Assembly: GCF_002938435.1 (NCBI RefSeq)
Contig: NZ_POQT01000006.1
Location: 109,821-173,820 of the forward strand
DNA: 64,000 nucleotides
Direction: 5' to 3'
DNA from: Blastococcus saxobsidens
GTDB taxonomy: Bacteria; Actinomycetota; Actinomycetes; Mycobacteriales; Geodermatophilaceae
Shown here: piece after piece, positions 42,446-51,029 of the stretch
Numbering within the stretch: the stretch's first letter is position 1
How the letters are laid out: every line of letters starts with the position of its first letter
Made by a program: the position numbers and the translations under genes
The notes under the pieces: generated by a model
What the model was told of the DNA's origin: nothing
What the model saw: only the letters and a program-made list of their open reading frames with translations
The model's database searches: none

Positions 42446-42592
42446 CGTCCTTCGTGGAGTCCCCCTGGACGACGTCCGCCGGCAGCAGCTCGCCGTGCTG
42501 GCCGTCTGCCCCTTCGTCAGCGGCTACGTGCAGCGCACCCCGAGTGCGGCGACCTGCTCTACCGGTCCCGGACGGGCAAAATCCGGGACTGA
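42446..42592 (+). pseudogene. Remnant of a GNAT/YjdJ-type N-acetyltransferase C-terminus, frameshifted
   Basis: In one frame the + strand reads VVVLRGVPLDDVRRQQLAVL then AVCPFVSGYVQR. After about 42532 the matching sequence continues in another frame as HPECGDLLYRS. The joined motif CPFV-YV-RHPE is the hallmark end of small GNAT proteins of the YjdJ type. The N-terminal acetyl-CoA-binding part is absent. One lost base explains the shift. The surrounding 42327-42670 has no other gene. Confidence 0.6.
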
Positions 42593-42670
42593 CCCCGGAC
42601 GTCGCACCGCGGCGCCGGTCCGGGCCACACCTGCCGGGCGGCGGCGGGACCTGCTGCCTACGGTGGCGGG

Positions 42671-42874
42671 ATGTTCTTCCTCTTCGGCTTCGGCACCAAG
42701 GAGCAGGACCTGGGGCCCGGGGAGGTCCGCACCTGCCCGAACTGCGGGAACACCACGCAGTGGGCGCGGGTGCGCCTGGTCAAGCAGGTCACCGTCTTCT
42801 TCGTCCCGGTCGCCCGGTGGGGACGACGGCGGCTCGAGGTCTGCGGCATCTGCGGCACGGCCGTCGAGATCTGA
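42671..42874 (+). CDS. Small zinc-ribbon protein
   Basis: A 67-residue protein beginning MFFLFGFGTKEQDLGPGE. Two CxxC knuckles (TCPNCGN and VCGICGT) would bind one zinc, and a hydrophobic VTVFFVPVARWG lies between them. This is the common actinobacterial zinc-ribbon family with an unknown role. Confidence 0.88.
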   Translation: MFFLFGFGTKEQDLGPGEVRTCPNCGNTTQWARVRLVKQVTVFFVPVARWGRRRLEVCGICGTAVEI

Positions 42875-42999
42875 GCGCGCTCGCCGACCGACGGCGAGCG
42901 GCCGCACGACGCGTGGATGCCCGTGGCGGGGTACACCGGTACACGCGCGGCCGTTCCGACGGCCCGCGATCTGCTCGACGAGAGCCGAGAGGAGCACGG

Positions 43000-43368
43000 A
43001 TGTCGACCAACCGGCCCGATCCGGGCGAGTTCTTCGATCGGGCGCAGCAGGTGCTGCGCGACCTGTTCGCGGGTCCGGGCGGAGACGACGAGCCCTGGAG
43101 CGCCGCCACCCGTGCCTCGCGCGACCGCCCGGCGGCCGCGCGGGGGTACCGGGAACCCAGCGCCGAGGAGCAGCGCGAGAACCTCACGTTCGCCCTCGCG
43201 ACGCGCGCGGTGGAGGCGCTGGAGGACCTGGCGCTCAACGTGGCGGCGATCCGCCAGCGCCTGGAACGCGGGGACGCCCCGACCGCGCGGTCCCGGCCCC
43301 GGCGGAACGACCGCGGACCGGGTGGCGGCGAGGGCTCCGGCGGGAGCGGCGACCCCGCCGCGATCTGA
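43000..43368 (+). CDS. Hypothetical protein
   Basis: A 122-residue hydrophilic protein; GAGAGGAG precedes the ATG. Residues about 55-90 form a likely helix (AEEQRENLTFALATRAVEAL EDLALNVAAIRQRL). The tail is a charged, glycine-rich low-complexity region. No family is recognised. Codon use is normal, so I treat it as a real gene. Confidence 0.7.
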   Translation: MSTNRPDPGEFFDRAQQVLRDLFAGPGGDDEPWSAATRASRDRPAAARGYREPSAEEQRENLTFALATRAVEALEDLALNVAAIRQRLERGDAPTARSRPRRNDRGPGGGEGSGGSGDPAAI

Positions 43369-43411
43369 CGTCCGCCGCGGTGCGCCGCCGCAGGTGATCC
43401 GGTGCCGGCCC

Positions 43412-44176
43412 TCACGCCGGCGTCGGCAACCGTTCCTCGGCGAGCTGGGAGGCGAACAGCGGCGGCAGGTAGCGCAGCATCAGGGCCGACCACACCACGT
43501 GCGTCAGCATCGGGGCCTGGATGCCGCCGGTGATCCTGCGCTGCTGGGCGAAGAGCAGCCCCATCGGGACGCTCGCCAGCACGAGCGCAGGGTTGCGGGT
43601 GGCGGTGGTCGCCAGCCCGTAGACGGCGGTGGTCACCAGCACCGGGCGGTCCGCGCCGGCCGCCGCGTAGAGCGCGCCGCGGAAGAACACCTCCTCCGCC
43701 ACGCCGTTGGCCAGCGTGGTGGTGAGCACCAGCGGCGCCGAACCCTGGTCGGCGTAGCGGAGCACCGAGCCGATCGCCCGTGCGAGGACCGGGATCCGCC
43801 GGGCGACCAGCGCCGCGGCGTAGAACGCCCCGAAGGCGCCGGCCCCCGAGGCGACCGGTGTGAGCACCGGCCGGCGCAGGCTGTCGCCTGGCCCGAACAT
43901 CCGCCCCAGGTGCAGCGGGCCGGACGCCAGTCCCCCGGCCACCCAGGTCCCGGCGACCCCGAGGGTCAGCCCGTAGAAGCGCGGCGAGCCCGGTGGCGTC
44001 GACAGCGACACCCCGAGCAGGGCGGCGCCGGTGACCGCGACGGCGCCGGTGACCCGCCGGCGCCGCCGGAAGGCCGCGTCGGTCTCCCAGTGGTCCCTCG
44101 GGACGCTGCGCAGCAGCGGCCCGGCCGCCCGCTCGATCGCGCCCGGCAGCCCGCGGAGCGCTCGTCGCCGGGTCAC
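43412..44176 (-). CDS. CPBP-family intramembrane metalloprotease
   Basis: A 254-residue membrane protein. The CPBP/Abi motif is intact: LANGVAEEVFFRGALY (EExxxR) and the later THVVWSALML histidine. About six helices. Such proteases cut prenylated or membrane substrates, or serve in self-immunity. The gene overlaps the next one by 4 bases and is probably co-transcribed with it. Confidence 0.9.
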   Translation of the reverse strand: MTRRRALRGLPGAIERAAGPLLRSVPRDHWETDAAFRRRRRVTGAVAVTGAALLGVSLSTPPGSPRFYGLTLGVAGTWVAGGLASGPLHLGRMFGPGDSLRRPVLTPVASGAGAFGAFYAAALVARRIPVLARAIGSVLRYADQGSAPLVLTTTLANGVAEEVFFRGALYAAAGADRPVLVTTAVYGLATTATRNPALVLASVPMGLLFAQQRRITGGIQAPMLTHVVWSALMLRYLPPLFASQLAEERLPTPA

Positions 44177-45114
44177 CGCCGTGCTCCGCGGCTCAGCCAG
44201 CCGCCCCGCCGCTCTCCCACCTGCCGCCGCCGTTCCCGCGCCCGCTCGACCAGGGCGGTCATCACCATCTCGTCGTAGTCCATGGGCTCGAACGGGACGA
44301 CCGAGCGGATCGCGTCGTCGGTGACGACCACCTCGATGCTCATGGAGTCGATGAGCGAGCGCCCGGTGGGCACGTCGACGTCGGTGACCAGGGCCAACCA
44401 GCGCGAGGACAGCTGCGGGCTGAGCAGTGGCACCGGGACGACGAACAGGTGCCGGTTCTGGATGTCGGCCACCCGGGTGAGCATCTGCAGGTAGCTGAGC
44501 ACCTCAGGGCCGCCGACCTCGAAGACCCGCCCCTCGGCCTCCGGTGCGTCGAGGACGCCGACCAGGTAGCGGACGACGTCGCTCACCGCGATCGGCTGCG
44601 TGCGCGTGCTGACCCACCGCGGGGTGACCATCGCCGGCAGGTGGGCCACGAGCTGGCGGGTCATCTCCCACGACACCCCGCCATGGCCGACCACGATGCC
44701 GGCGCGCAGCACGGTCACCGGCACCCCGGTGCCGCCCAGGAGCCGCTCCACCTCGCGGCGGCTGCGCAGGTGCCGCGACAACCGGTCACCGTCCCGCCCC
44801 AGGCCGCCGAGGTAGACGATCCGGCCGACCCGGGCATCGGCGGCCGCCCGGGCGAAGGCCCGCGCCGCCTCGGCGTCCTTGCGCTCGAAGTCCCGGTCGC
44901 CCAGCGAGTGCACGAGGTAGTAGGCGGCGGCGCAGCCCTCCAGCGCCGTCCGCAGGGAGGCCTCGTTCCCGACGTCGCCGGCGACGGGGGTGCCGGCTCC
45001 CCGGTAGCCCTCCGGCCGCCGGGTCATGGCCCGGACGTCGTGCCCAGCCCCCTCGAGGGCGGTGGCCAGCCGGCTGCCCACGAACCCCGACGCGCCGGTG
45101 ACCAGAACCCTCAC
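44173..45114 (-). CDS. NAD(P)-binding protein of the atypical/extended SDR group
   Basis: A 313-residue protein with a GTG start at 45114. The N-terminal Rossmann motif is VLVTGASGFVGSRLA, followed by YYLVHSLGDRDFERKDAEAA, VYLGGLG, VLRAGIVVGHGGVSWEM and the C-terminal FEVGGPEVLSYLQML. These features match the NmrA/DUF2867-related family that acts on quinones or as redox sensors. Overlaps the CPBP gene. Confidence 0.88.
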   Translation of the reverse strand: MRVLVTGASGFVGSRLATALEGAGHDVRAMTRRPEGYRGAGTPVAGDVGNEASLRTALEGCAAAYYLVHSLGDRDFERKDAEAARAFARAAADARVGRIVYLGGLGRDGDRLSRHLRSRREVERLLGGTGVPVTVLRAGIVVGHGGVSWEMTRQLVAHLPAMVTPRWVSTRTQPIAVSDVVRYLVGVLDAPEAEGRVFEVGGPEVLSYLQMLTRVADIQNRHLFVVPVPLLSPQLSSRWLALVTDVDVPTGRSLIDSMSIEVVVTDDAIRSVVPFEPMDYDEMVMTALVERARERRRQVGERRGGWLSRGARR

Positions 45115-45259
45115 CGGCCCAGCCTGACCCGCACGGGCGGTGAGCGCGACTCGTCCCGGCGCCGGCGGCGGCCGTCGACCGGCCAACCCACCGGTGAGGT
45201 GGCGTGGTCGTCCTGGACGCCCCCGCCTGACGGTCCGGGCGCCATCCCTGCCACCGACC

Positions 45260-46816
45260 TCAGCGGTAGACGACGTCGACCCTGCGGAAGGCACCGAGCG
45301 CGTGGTCGGCGACGAAGTGGTCGTGGTCGCAGCGCACCCGGGCGACGGCCTCCTCGGCGAAGCGGACCAGGTCGTCGACGAACAGGTCGTGTCCGCCGAT
45401 CGCGTCCATGATCGCGGGCTCGACGTCGTAGTCGATGAGGCCGTTCTCGTCGGACATCGCGTGGGTGTGGGCGAGCACGCGGCCGCAGATGGCGGCGTAC
45501 TCCTTCCACCCGCCCGGCGACAGCGACCCGAGGCTGATGTCGTCGCGGTAGGGGGCGCGCTCCCGGACCATGAAGCTGTGGCCGTCGAGGTCGACGCTGC
45601 CGTAGAACACGTCCCCGTTCACCAGGTGCACCCGCTGAGCGTGCCGGATCCGGTCGCCCTGCCCGTCGACCTCGAACTCCGAGGGGGGCACCAGACCGAC
45701 CAACGCCGACCGGCGTGCACGCTTCAACTCCAGGACCAGGTCGTCGGTGCCGTCGGCCAGCGGGCCTTCGATGAGCACGAAGTACCGGGTCAGCCCGAGG
45801 GACGCCGTCCCGGCGCCCTTCCGCTCGGCGACGTCCTTCACCCGCATGGCGCCCGCGCGGGCGGGCACGGAGACCTCGTTCTCGCGCACGTAGCGGTCGA
45901 CCAGGGCCTGGAACTCGGCCCGCCTGCTGCTGACCGGGACCAGCTCGTCGTCGGCGCGGAAGCCGGTGCCGTACTCGTCCAGCAACGTGGCCGCCAGCCA
46001 CTCGGAGCGGCTGTGCCGCAGAGCCCGCCCGATCAGGTCGGCGATCATCGGCGGGGCGTTGTCGAGCCGCAGCTGCTCGTCCTGCTCGGTGGAGTCGGTG
46101 GCGTAGGCGGCGATGCCCTCGATGTAGCCGCGGACGAACCGCTCGGCGATGGTCCGTTGCTTCTTGCGCCCGAGACCGGACTTCTCGGCCGCCGCGAGCA
46201 TGAACCCCACGACTCCGCGCTTCAGGTCCCACGTGAACGGTGCGTAGAAGGCGTCGTCGAAGTCGTTGACCCCGAACACGGGCACGTCGTCCGAGCTGGG
46301 CATGACGCCGAAGTTGCCCGGGTGGACGTCGCCGAGGCCCAGCACGGTCGGCATGCGGGCGTCCTCTCCGAGGACGTCCCGGTAGAACAGCAGGTTGGTG
46401 CCGCGGAAGAAGTGGAAGACCGACCGGGCGAGCTTGTCGAACTTCTCCACCGCCTCCACGTCGCCGCTGGCGATCCGGGTCTCGTGGTCCTCGCGCACCG
46501 TCTCGCGGACGTGGGTCCGGCGGTCGTTCCCGCCGAGCATCCGCGGCAGCAGCACCATCTCGCCGCGCGCGCGGGCCTCCGCCAGCCGGCGGAAGGCCTC
46601 CACCCGGGCGCCCACCCGCCGCCTGCCGTCCCCCTCGACCTCGCCGCCCCTCTGGTCGCGGGTCTCCCTCTCCTCGTCCCAGGCGCTCCGGTCGCGCTCG
46701 CGCAGGCTCGCGATGAGCTGCGGCTTGCTCATGGACGAGCGTCCGGTGATGTCGGCGGCACGGGCGCGGTGGAGCAGGTCGGTCCGGCTGGCGCTCTCGA
46801 GACTGTCTGACGGCAT
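45260..46816 (-). CDS. DUF2252 family protein
   Basis: A 518-residue protein. The kinase-like fold of DUF2252 is recognisable: FFRGTNLLFYRDV, GLGDVHPGNFGV, VNDFDDAFYAPFTWDLKR, ERKGAGTASLGLTRYFVLIEGP and a C-terminal LAHTHAMSDENG. The HPGNFG and NDFDD segments resemble the catalytic and metal-binding loops of small-molecule kinases. Function is unknown. The N-terminal 60 residues include a Rho/SAP-like segment (TGRSSMSKPQLIASLRERD). Confidence 0.88.
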   Translation of the reverse strand: MPSDSLESASRTDLLHRARAADITGRSSMSKPQLIASLRERDRSAWDEERETRDQRGGEVEGDGRRRVGARVEAFRRLAEARARGEMVLLPRMLGGNDRRTHVRETVREDHETRIASGDVEAVEKFDKLARSVFHFFRGTNLLFYRDVLGEDARMPTVLGLGDVHPGNFGVMPSSDDVPVFGVNDFDDAFYAPFTWDLKRGVVGFMLAAAEKSGLGRKKQRTIAERFVRGYIEGIAAYATDSTEQDEQLRLDNAPPMIADLIGRALRHSRSEWLAATLLDEYGTGFRADDELVPVSSRRAEFQALVDRYVRENEVSVPARAGAMRVKDVAERKGAGTASLGLTRYFVLIEGPLADGTDDLVLELKRARRSALVGLVPPSEFEVDGQGDRIRHAQRVHLVNGDVFYGSVDLDGHSFMVRERAPYRDDISLGSLSPGGWKEYAAICGRVLAHTHAMSDENGLIDYDVEPAIMDAIGGHDLFVDDLVRFAEEAVARVRCDHDHFVADHALGAFRRVDVVYR

Positions 46817-47112
46817 CGGCCATGGGTACCCGTCCGGGCGGGGCCCACGGGCGCCGGGCCGTTACGACCTCGTGACAGTGCACCAATGGCTGCCGGGCCC
46901 CGCCTCGTCCCCACGGGGCGGCGCCGGCGGGGCTCACGGCCTGGTGGCGACGAGCGTCGACCAGCACCCGGGGAGCCGGGTCTCCCTGCGCGAGGACGCC
47001 CGGTCCTGCGGCCGCGGCCATCGCCGGTGCCGTGGGCCGGTCGCCCTCGGCAGGGGCAGAGGGATCGCGCACCACGCGGTTGTGGCCTCTGGAGGCGGGG
47101 AACAACCGCGCC

Positions 47113-47958
47113 ATGACAAGCCTGCGGGAGCGCGTCGTCCTCGTCACCGGCGGGAGCGCGGGAATCGGGCGGGCGGTGGTGCACCGCCTGGCCGCGTCCG
47201 ACGCCCGGGTGGTCGCCTGCGCCCGCGATCGCTCCCGCCTGTCCGAGGCCCTGGCGGGGGTCGACGGCGCGACGGCCGTCCCGGCCGACGTGTCCTCCGC
47301 GACGGACCGGGTCGCGCTGGTCGAGCGGGTGGTCTCGGAGCACGGGCGGCTGGACGCCGTGGTCCTCAACGCGGCACTCGGCTACGCCGCCCTGGTCGAG
47401 GAGACGCCGCAGGAGGCGGTCGAGGCGATGATCGCGACGAACCTCACCGGCGTCGTCGACGTCGCGCGGCTGGCGCTGCCGCACCTCCTGCAGGCCGCGG
47501 CCGAGCGCGGCCGCGCGGACGTCCTGGTCACCGCCTCCTCCGCCGCGCTGGCACAGGTCCCACCGCTGACGATCTACTCGGCGACCAAGGCGGGCGTGCA
47601 CGGCTTCGTGAAGGGCCTGCGCCGGGAGGTCACCGCCCGGGGCGTCCGGGTCCACTCGATCACCCCCGGTCCGGTGTCGACGGAGTGGCTGGTCCGCGGC
47701 CGGGGCGCTGCCCCGGTCTCCGACGAGGACGCCGAGGGGCGGCTGTCGCCGGGGATCGCACCGGAGCGGGTGGCCGAGCAGGTGGTGCGCAGCCTCACGT
47801 CCCCCTGGTCCCGCTCGGTCTCCGTACCGCGCTGGATGGGACTGGCGCGGCTGGGCGAGGTCCCGCCGATCGACCGGCTCCTCGACCTGGCGCTCTCGCG
47901 GCAGGCCGGCCGCATCCAGCGGGTCACCGACCGCATGGTGGCCGATCGTCGGGGCTGA
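47113..47958 (+). CDS. Short-chain dehydrogenase/reductase
   Basis: A 281-residue SDR: TGGSAGIG cofactor loop, LNAALG, Ser in VTASSAAL, YSATK catalytic pair, ITPGPVSTEW. The C-terminal extension (RSVSVPRWMGLARLGEVPPI DRLLDLA) is typical of the DltE-like/SDR7C group. Preceded by 296 bases without a gene, divergent from DUF2252. Confidence 0.9.
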   Translation: MTSLRERVVLVTGGSAGIGRAVVHRLAASDARVVACARDRSRLSEALAGVDGATAVPADVSSATDRVALVERVVSEHGRLDAVVLNAALGYAALVEETPQEAVEAMIATNLTGVVDVARLALPHLLQAAAERGRADVLVTASSAALAQVPPLTIYSATKAGVHGFVKGLRREVTARGVRVHSITPGPVSTEWLVRGRGAAPVSDEDAEGRLSPGIAPERVAEQVVRSLTSPWSRSVSVPRWMGLARLGEVPPIDRLLDLALSRQAGRIQRVTDRMVADRRG

Positions 47959-47978
47959 GCCCTGCCGGCGGCGCCGGG

Positions 47979-49607
47979 CTACGGCGCCGTCGTGCCGCGG
48001 TCCCGCTCCTGCTCCACCACGGCCTCGAGGTCGGCGAGCCGGTCGAGGCCCTGCAGCGGCCGGCGCATGCGGTGGTTGCCCGCGAGCCGGTCCTGCGTGC
48101 GGTCGAGGAAGGCCCAGTAGCCCGCGGTGTAGGGGCAGGCGTCCTCGCCCAGCCGCTTCCTCGGGTCGTACCGGCAGCCGCCGCAGTAGTCGCTCATCCG
48201 GTCGATGTAGGCGCCGCCCGCGGCGTAGGGCTTGGTGGCCAGCACGCCGCCGTCGGCGTGCTGGCTCATGCCCACGACGTTGGCGACCATCACCCACTCG
48301 TAGCCGTCGCCGAAGCTCTCGTGGAACCAGTCGGTCATCGCCGACGGGTCGATGCCCCGCTGCAGCGCGTAGTTGCCCAGCACCATGAGCCGCGGGATGT
48401 GGTGCACCCAGCCGTCGCGGCGCAGGTCGCCGAGCACGTCGGAGAGGCAGGCGGCGTCGACCGCGGCGTCGTCGAGACCGGCCAGCCAGTCCGGGACCGC
48501 GGCGCGGGCCGCCAGGAAGTTGCGGTTCCGGAAGTCGCGGCCCAGGTGCCAGTACATGTGCCAGATGTAGTCGCGCCAGCCCATGACCTGCCGCACGAAG
48601 CCCTCGACGCTGTTCAGCGGCAGGAGGTCGCCCGCGGCCGCGCGGTCGCGGGCGCTGCGCTCCGTCGCCACCACCACCTCCAGCGGGTCGAGCAGGCCCA
48701 GGTTGAGCGCCGGGGACAGCAGCGAGTGCGCGAGCCAGCGGTCCCCGGCCAGCATCGCGTCCTCGTGCGGGCCGAAGGCGCCGAGCCGGTGCTCCAGGAA
48801 GTCCTCCAGCCGGTGCAGCGCCTCGGCGCGGGTCACCGGGAAGAGCCTCGGCCCGTCGTCCCCGACGAAGGAAGCCAGGCCCTCGGCCTCCCAGCGGTCG
48901 AGGTCGGCGCGCACCTCGGCGTCGATCTCGTCCTCCTCCGGCCACCACGGCTCGGGCACCCCGATCCGGCCGTCGGCCGGCGGGGGTTCGCGGTTCTCCG
49001 TGTCGAGGTTCCACCGGCCGCCCACGGGCTCCGCGCCGTTCATCAGGACGCCGTGGCGGCGCCGGGAGTCCCGGTAGAAGTCCTCCATGAGCAGCCGGCG
49101 ACGCCCGCGGCCCGCGGCCCAGCCGGCGAACTCGCCCTGGGTCGTGACGAAGCCCCGGGCGGCGAGCACCTGCACACCCGGACGGCGGAGGACGAGGTCG
49201 CGGCTGCCCCACGACGTCGGCGCGCACACGCTCAGCGGCTCACCGACCCGGTCCAGCGCCTCGCCGTAGGTGCCGACCTGGTGGAGCTCCGCCTGGTCGC
49301 CGAGCTCCGCCGCGCGGTGCCGCAGGGCCGAGAGGACGAGGTGCGCCTTCTGGCGGTGGAAGCGGCGCCGGGCGAACACGGCCCGGGACTCGACGAGCAG
49401 GACCGGCTGGTCCGGCCCGTCGAGGAAGTGCGGGCCGAGCTGGTCGGCGAAGCACCAGCGCCGGGTGCCGGGAGCCCGGTCCGGGAAGTCGGCCAGGGCG
49501 GGGTCGGCGCGGCGCCCGTCCGCACCTCCCCCGCCACCGACCGCGTCCACCGCCACCGTCCGCACCTCCTGCGGGCATCCCCCGCCGCCGGCGACGAGGT
49601 CACGCAC
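47979..49607 (-). CDS. Cryptochrome/photolyase-related protein, Fe-S bacterial (PhrB-like) class
   Basis: A 542-residue protein. The N-terminal domain is alpha/beta (CFADQLGPHFLDG). The C-terminal FAD domain has GFVRQVMGWRDYIWHMYW, FFDD-like replaced segments, DGWVHHIPRLMVLGNYAL, NVVGMSQHADGGV and the cysteine cluster DYCGGCRYD...CPYT. These place it with the FeS-BCP photolyases that repair 6-4 photoproducts. The start is a GTG overlapping the upstream gene by 8 bases, and the first 30 residues are glycine-rich, so the true start may be further in. Fits a sun-exposed organism. Confidence 0.9.
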   Translation of the reverse strand: MRDLVAGGGGCPQEVRTVAVDAVGGGGGADGRRADPALADFPDRAPGTRRWCFADQLGPHFLDGPDQPVLLVESRAVFARRRFHRQKAHLVLSALRHRAAELGDQAELHQVGTYGEALDRVGEPLSVCAPTSWGSRDLVLRRPGVQVLAARGFVTTQGEFAGWAAGRGRRRLLMEDFYRDSRRRHGVLMNGAEPVGGRWNLDTENREPPPADGRIGVPEPWWPEEDEIDAEVRADLDRWEAEGLASFVGDDGPRLFPVTRAEALHRLEDFLEHRLGAFGPHEDAMLAGDRWLAHSLLSPALNLGLLDPLEVVVATERSARDRAAAGDLLPLNSVEGFVRQVMGWRDYIWHMYWHLGRDFRNRNFLAARAAVPDWLAGLDDAAVDAACLSDVLGDLRRDGWVHHIPRLMVLGNYALQRGIDPSAMTDWFHESFGDGYEWVMVANVVGMSQHADGGVLATKPYAAGGAYIDRMSDYCGGCRYDPRKRLGEDACPYTAGYWAFLDRTQDRLAGNHRMRRPLQGLDRLADLEAVVEQERDRGTTAP

Positions 49608-50508
49608 CGGTGGTCAGGCCCCGCCGCAGCTCGTCCAGGGCCTGCGCCAGGCCCACCCGCGGGGCCCAGCCCCACCCCCGCGCGCGGTGGGTGAGCAGCT
49701 GCCCGGTCCAGACCGGCTCGTCGGTCCACTCGGGCTCGATGCCCAGCGCGTCGGTCACCGTGCCGAGGTAGTCCCGCCAGGTCGCCCGCTCGCCCGCGAC
49801 CAGGACCGGCGTCGTGCTCCCGGCCACGGGACCGCGCTCCGGGTCGTCGGTGGTGGCGACGGCGCCCATGGCGACGTCCGCGATCAGGGCCGCCAGGTCC
49901 TCGACGTGCACCCACGCCCAGGTCTGCGCGGGGTTGGCCCGGCGGTCCCCGTCGCGGATCTCCCGCGGTCGCAGGGTGTTCCAGACCGACGTGTCGCCGG
50001 CACCGATGATCGCCGGCGGGCGGACCAGCACGGTCGTGAGCCCGCCGACCTGCGCGAGCGCGGCGTCGGTGGCGTTCTTGGTGTCCGGGTAGGCGCCGCT
50101 CCCCTGGGGCAGCAGGGCGCCGTCCTCGGCGATGTCCCCCACCCCTGCCGAGCGGTCGTGGACGCCGGCCGTGGAGACGTGCACGAACCGGGCGACACCG
50201 GCGTCCCGGGCGGCCCGGGCGAGAACCGGCGTGCCCTCCACGCCCACGCGGTGCTGCACCTCCCGGGGCGAGCCCATCGGGTGGACGGTGCTGACCACCG
50301 CGTCGGCGCCGCGGGTCACCGCGGAGGCCACGGACCCGTCGGCGAAGTCGCCGACGTGCTCGGTGACGCCGGCCAGGACGGGAGCGCTGCCGGCACGGCG
50401 GACGACGGCGCGCACCTGCGCCGACCGCTCGACGAGCGCCCGGCAGACCGCGCTGCCGACCAGTCCGTTGGCACCGGTCACCACGACGACGGGAGAGGTG
50501 TGGGGCAT
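49600..50508 (-). CDS. NAD-dependent epimerase/dehydratase family protein
   Basis: A 302-residue protein. The Rossmann motif is TGANGLVGSAVC, followed by GDFADGSVASAV, FVHVSTAGVHDRSAGVG, YPDTKNATD in place of the usual YxxxK, and VRPPAIIGAGDTSVWNTL. I place the start at the ATG at 50508 (MPHTSPVVVVTG), since the frame upstream has no domain content. Overlaps the photolyase start, so probably one operon. Confidence 0.87.
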   Translation of the reverse strand: MPHTSPVVVVTGANGLVGSAVCRALVERSAQVRAVVRRAGSAPVLAGVTEHVGDFADGSVASAVTRGADAVVSTVHPMGSPREVQHRVGVEGTPVLARAARDAGVARFVHVSTAGVHDRSAGVGDIAEDGALLPQGSGAYPDTKNATDAALAQVGGLTTVLVRPPAIIGAGDTSVWNTLRPREIRDGDRRANPAQTWAWVHVEDLAALIADVAMGAVATTDDPERGPVAGSTTPVLVAGERATWRDYLGTVTDALGIEPEWTDEPVWTGQLLTHRARGWGWAPRVGLAQALDELRRGLTTGA

Positions 50509-50584
50509 GCGACCCACCCTGCCAGCGACCGCGGGAGGGCGCCCGTGCACGGCGGTTGCCGGCCGGGGACGGTCGCGGGTGGAA

Positions 50585-50902
50585 TCAGCCGAGCAGGCGG
50601 CGCGCCGTCGAGAGTGGTTGCCGCACGCACCACCGCGCCAGCCGCAGCCCGATGTGCCACAGGTCCGCCCACTCGGCGGGCCGCGGGCCGCCGGTCGGCG
50701 GGGCCGGGGGCGCCGCGTCGACCACGGGTTCCTGCGGGCCGAGCAGCAGGTCGACCGGGGACCGCCGGCGGGTGTCCCGCAGCGAGGCGAACGACGGGAT
50801 GGACGGCGCGGCCGCCGATTCCGCCTCCGCGTCCTCCGGGGCGGGGACGGGCAGGCCGCGGGTACGCGACCCGGATCCGGTCCTCGGCACGTCGTGGTCC
50901 AT
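50585..50902 (-). CDS. Hypothetical protein
   Basis: A 105-residue polar protein (MDHDVPRTGSGSRTRG...). A proline/alanine-rich middle is followed by a conserved-looking helical end (WADLWHIGLRLARWCVRQPL). No known domain. Moderate support from codon use and position between two same-strand genes. Confidence 0.6.
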   Translation of the reverse strand: MDHDVPRTGSGSRTRGLPVPAPEDAEAESAAAPSIPSFASLRDTRRRSPVDLLLGPQEPVVDAAPPAPPTGGPRPAEWADLWHIGLRLARWCVRQPLSTARRLLG

Positions 50903-51029
50903 GGCGCCCGACGCTAGTCGCCGGACGGCGCTCCGGCCCCACGTGCCCCCCGGGCCGTGCCGGGCGCTGTCCCGCCCGGCCCCGTCGCCCCGGGATTCCA
51001 CGGCACCGGGAGGCCGCCGGCCGGGAAGG

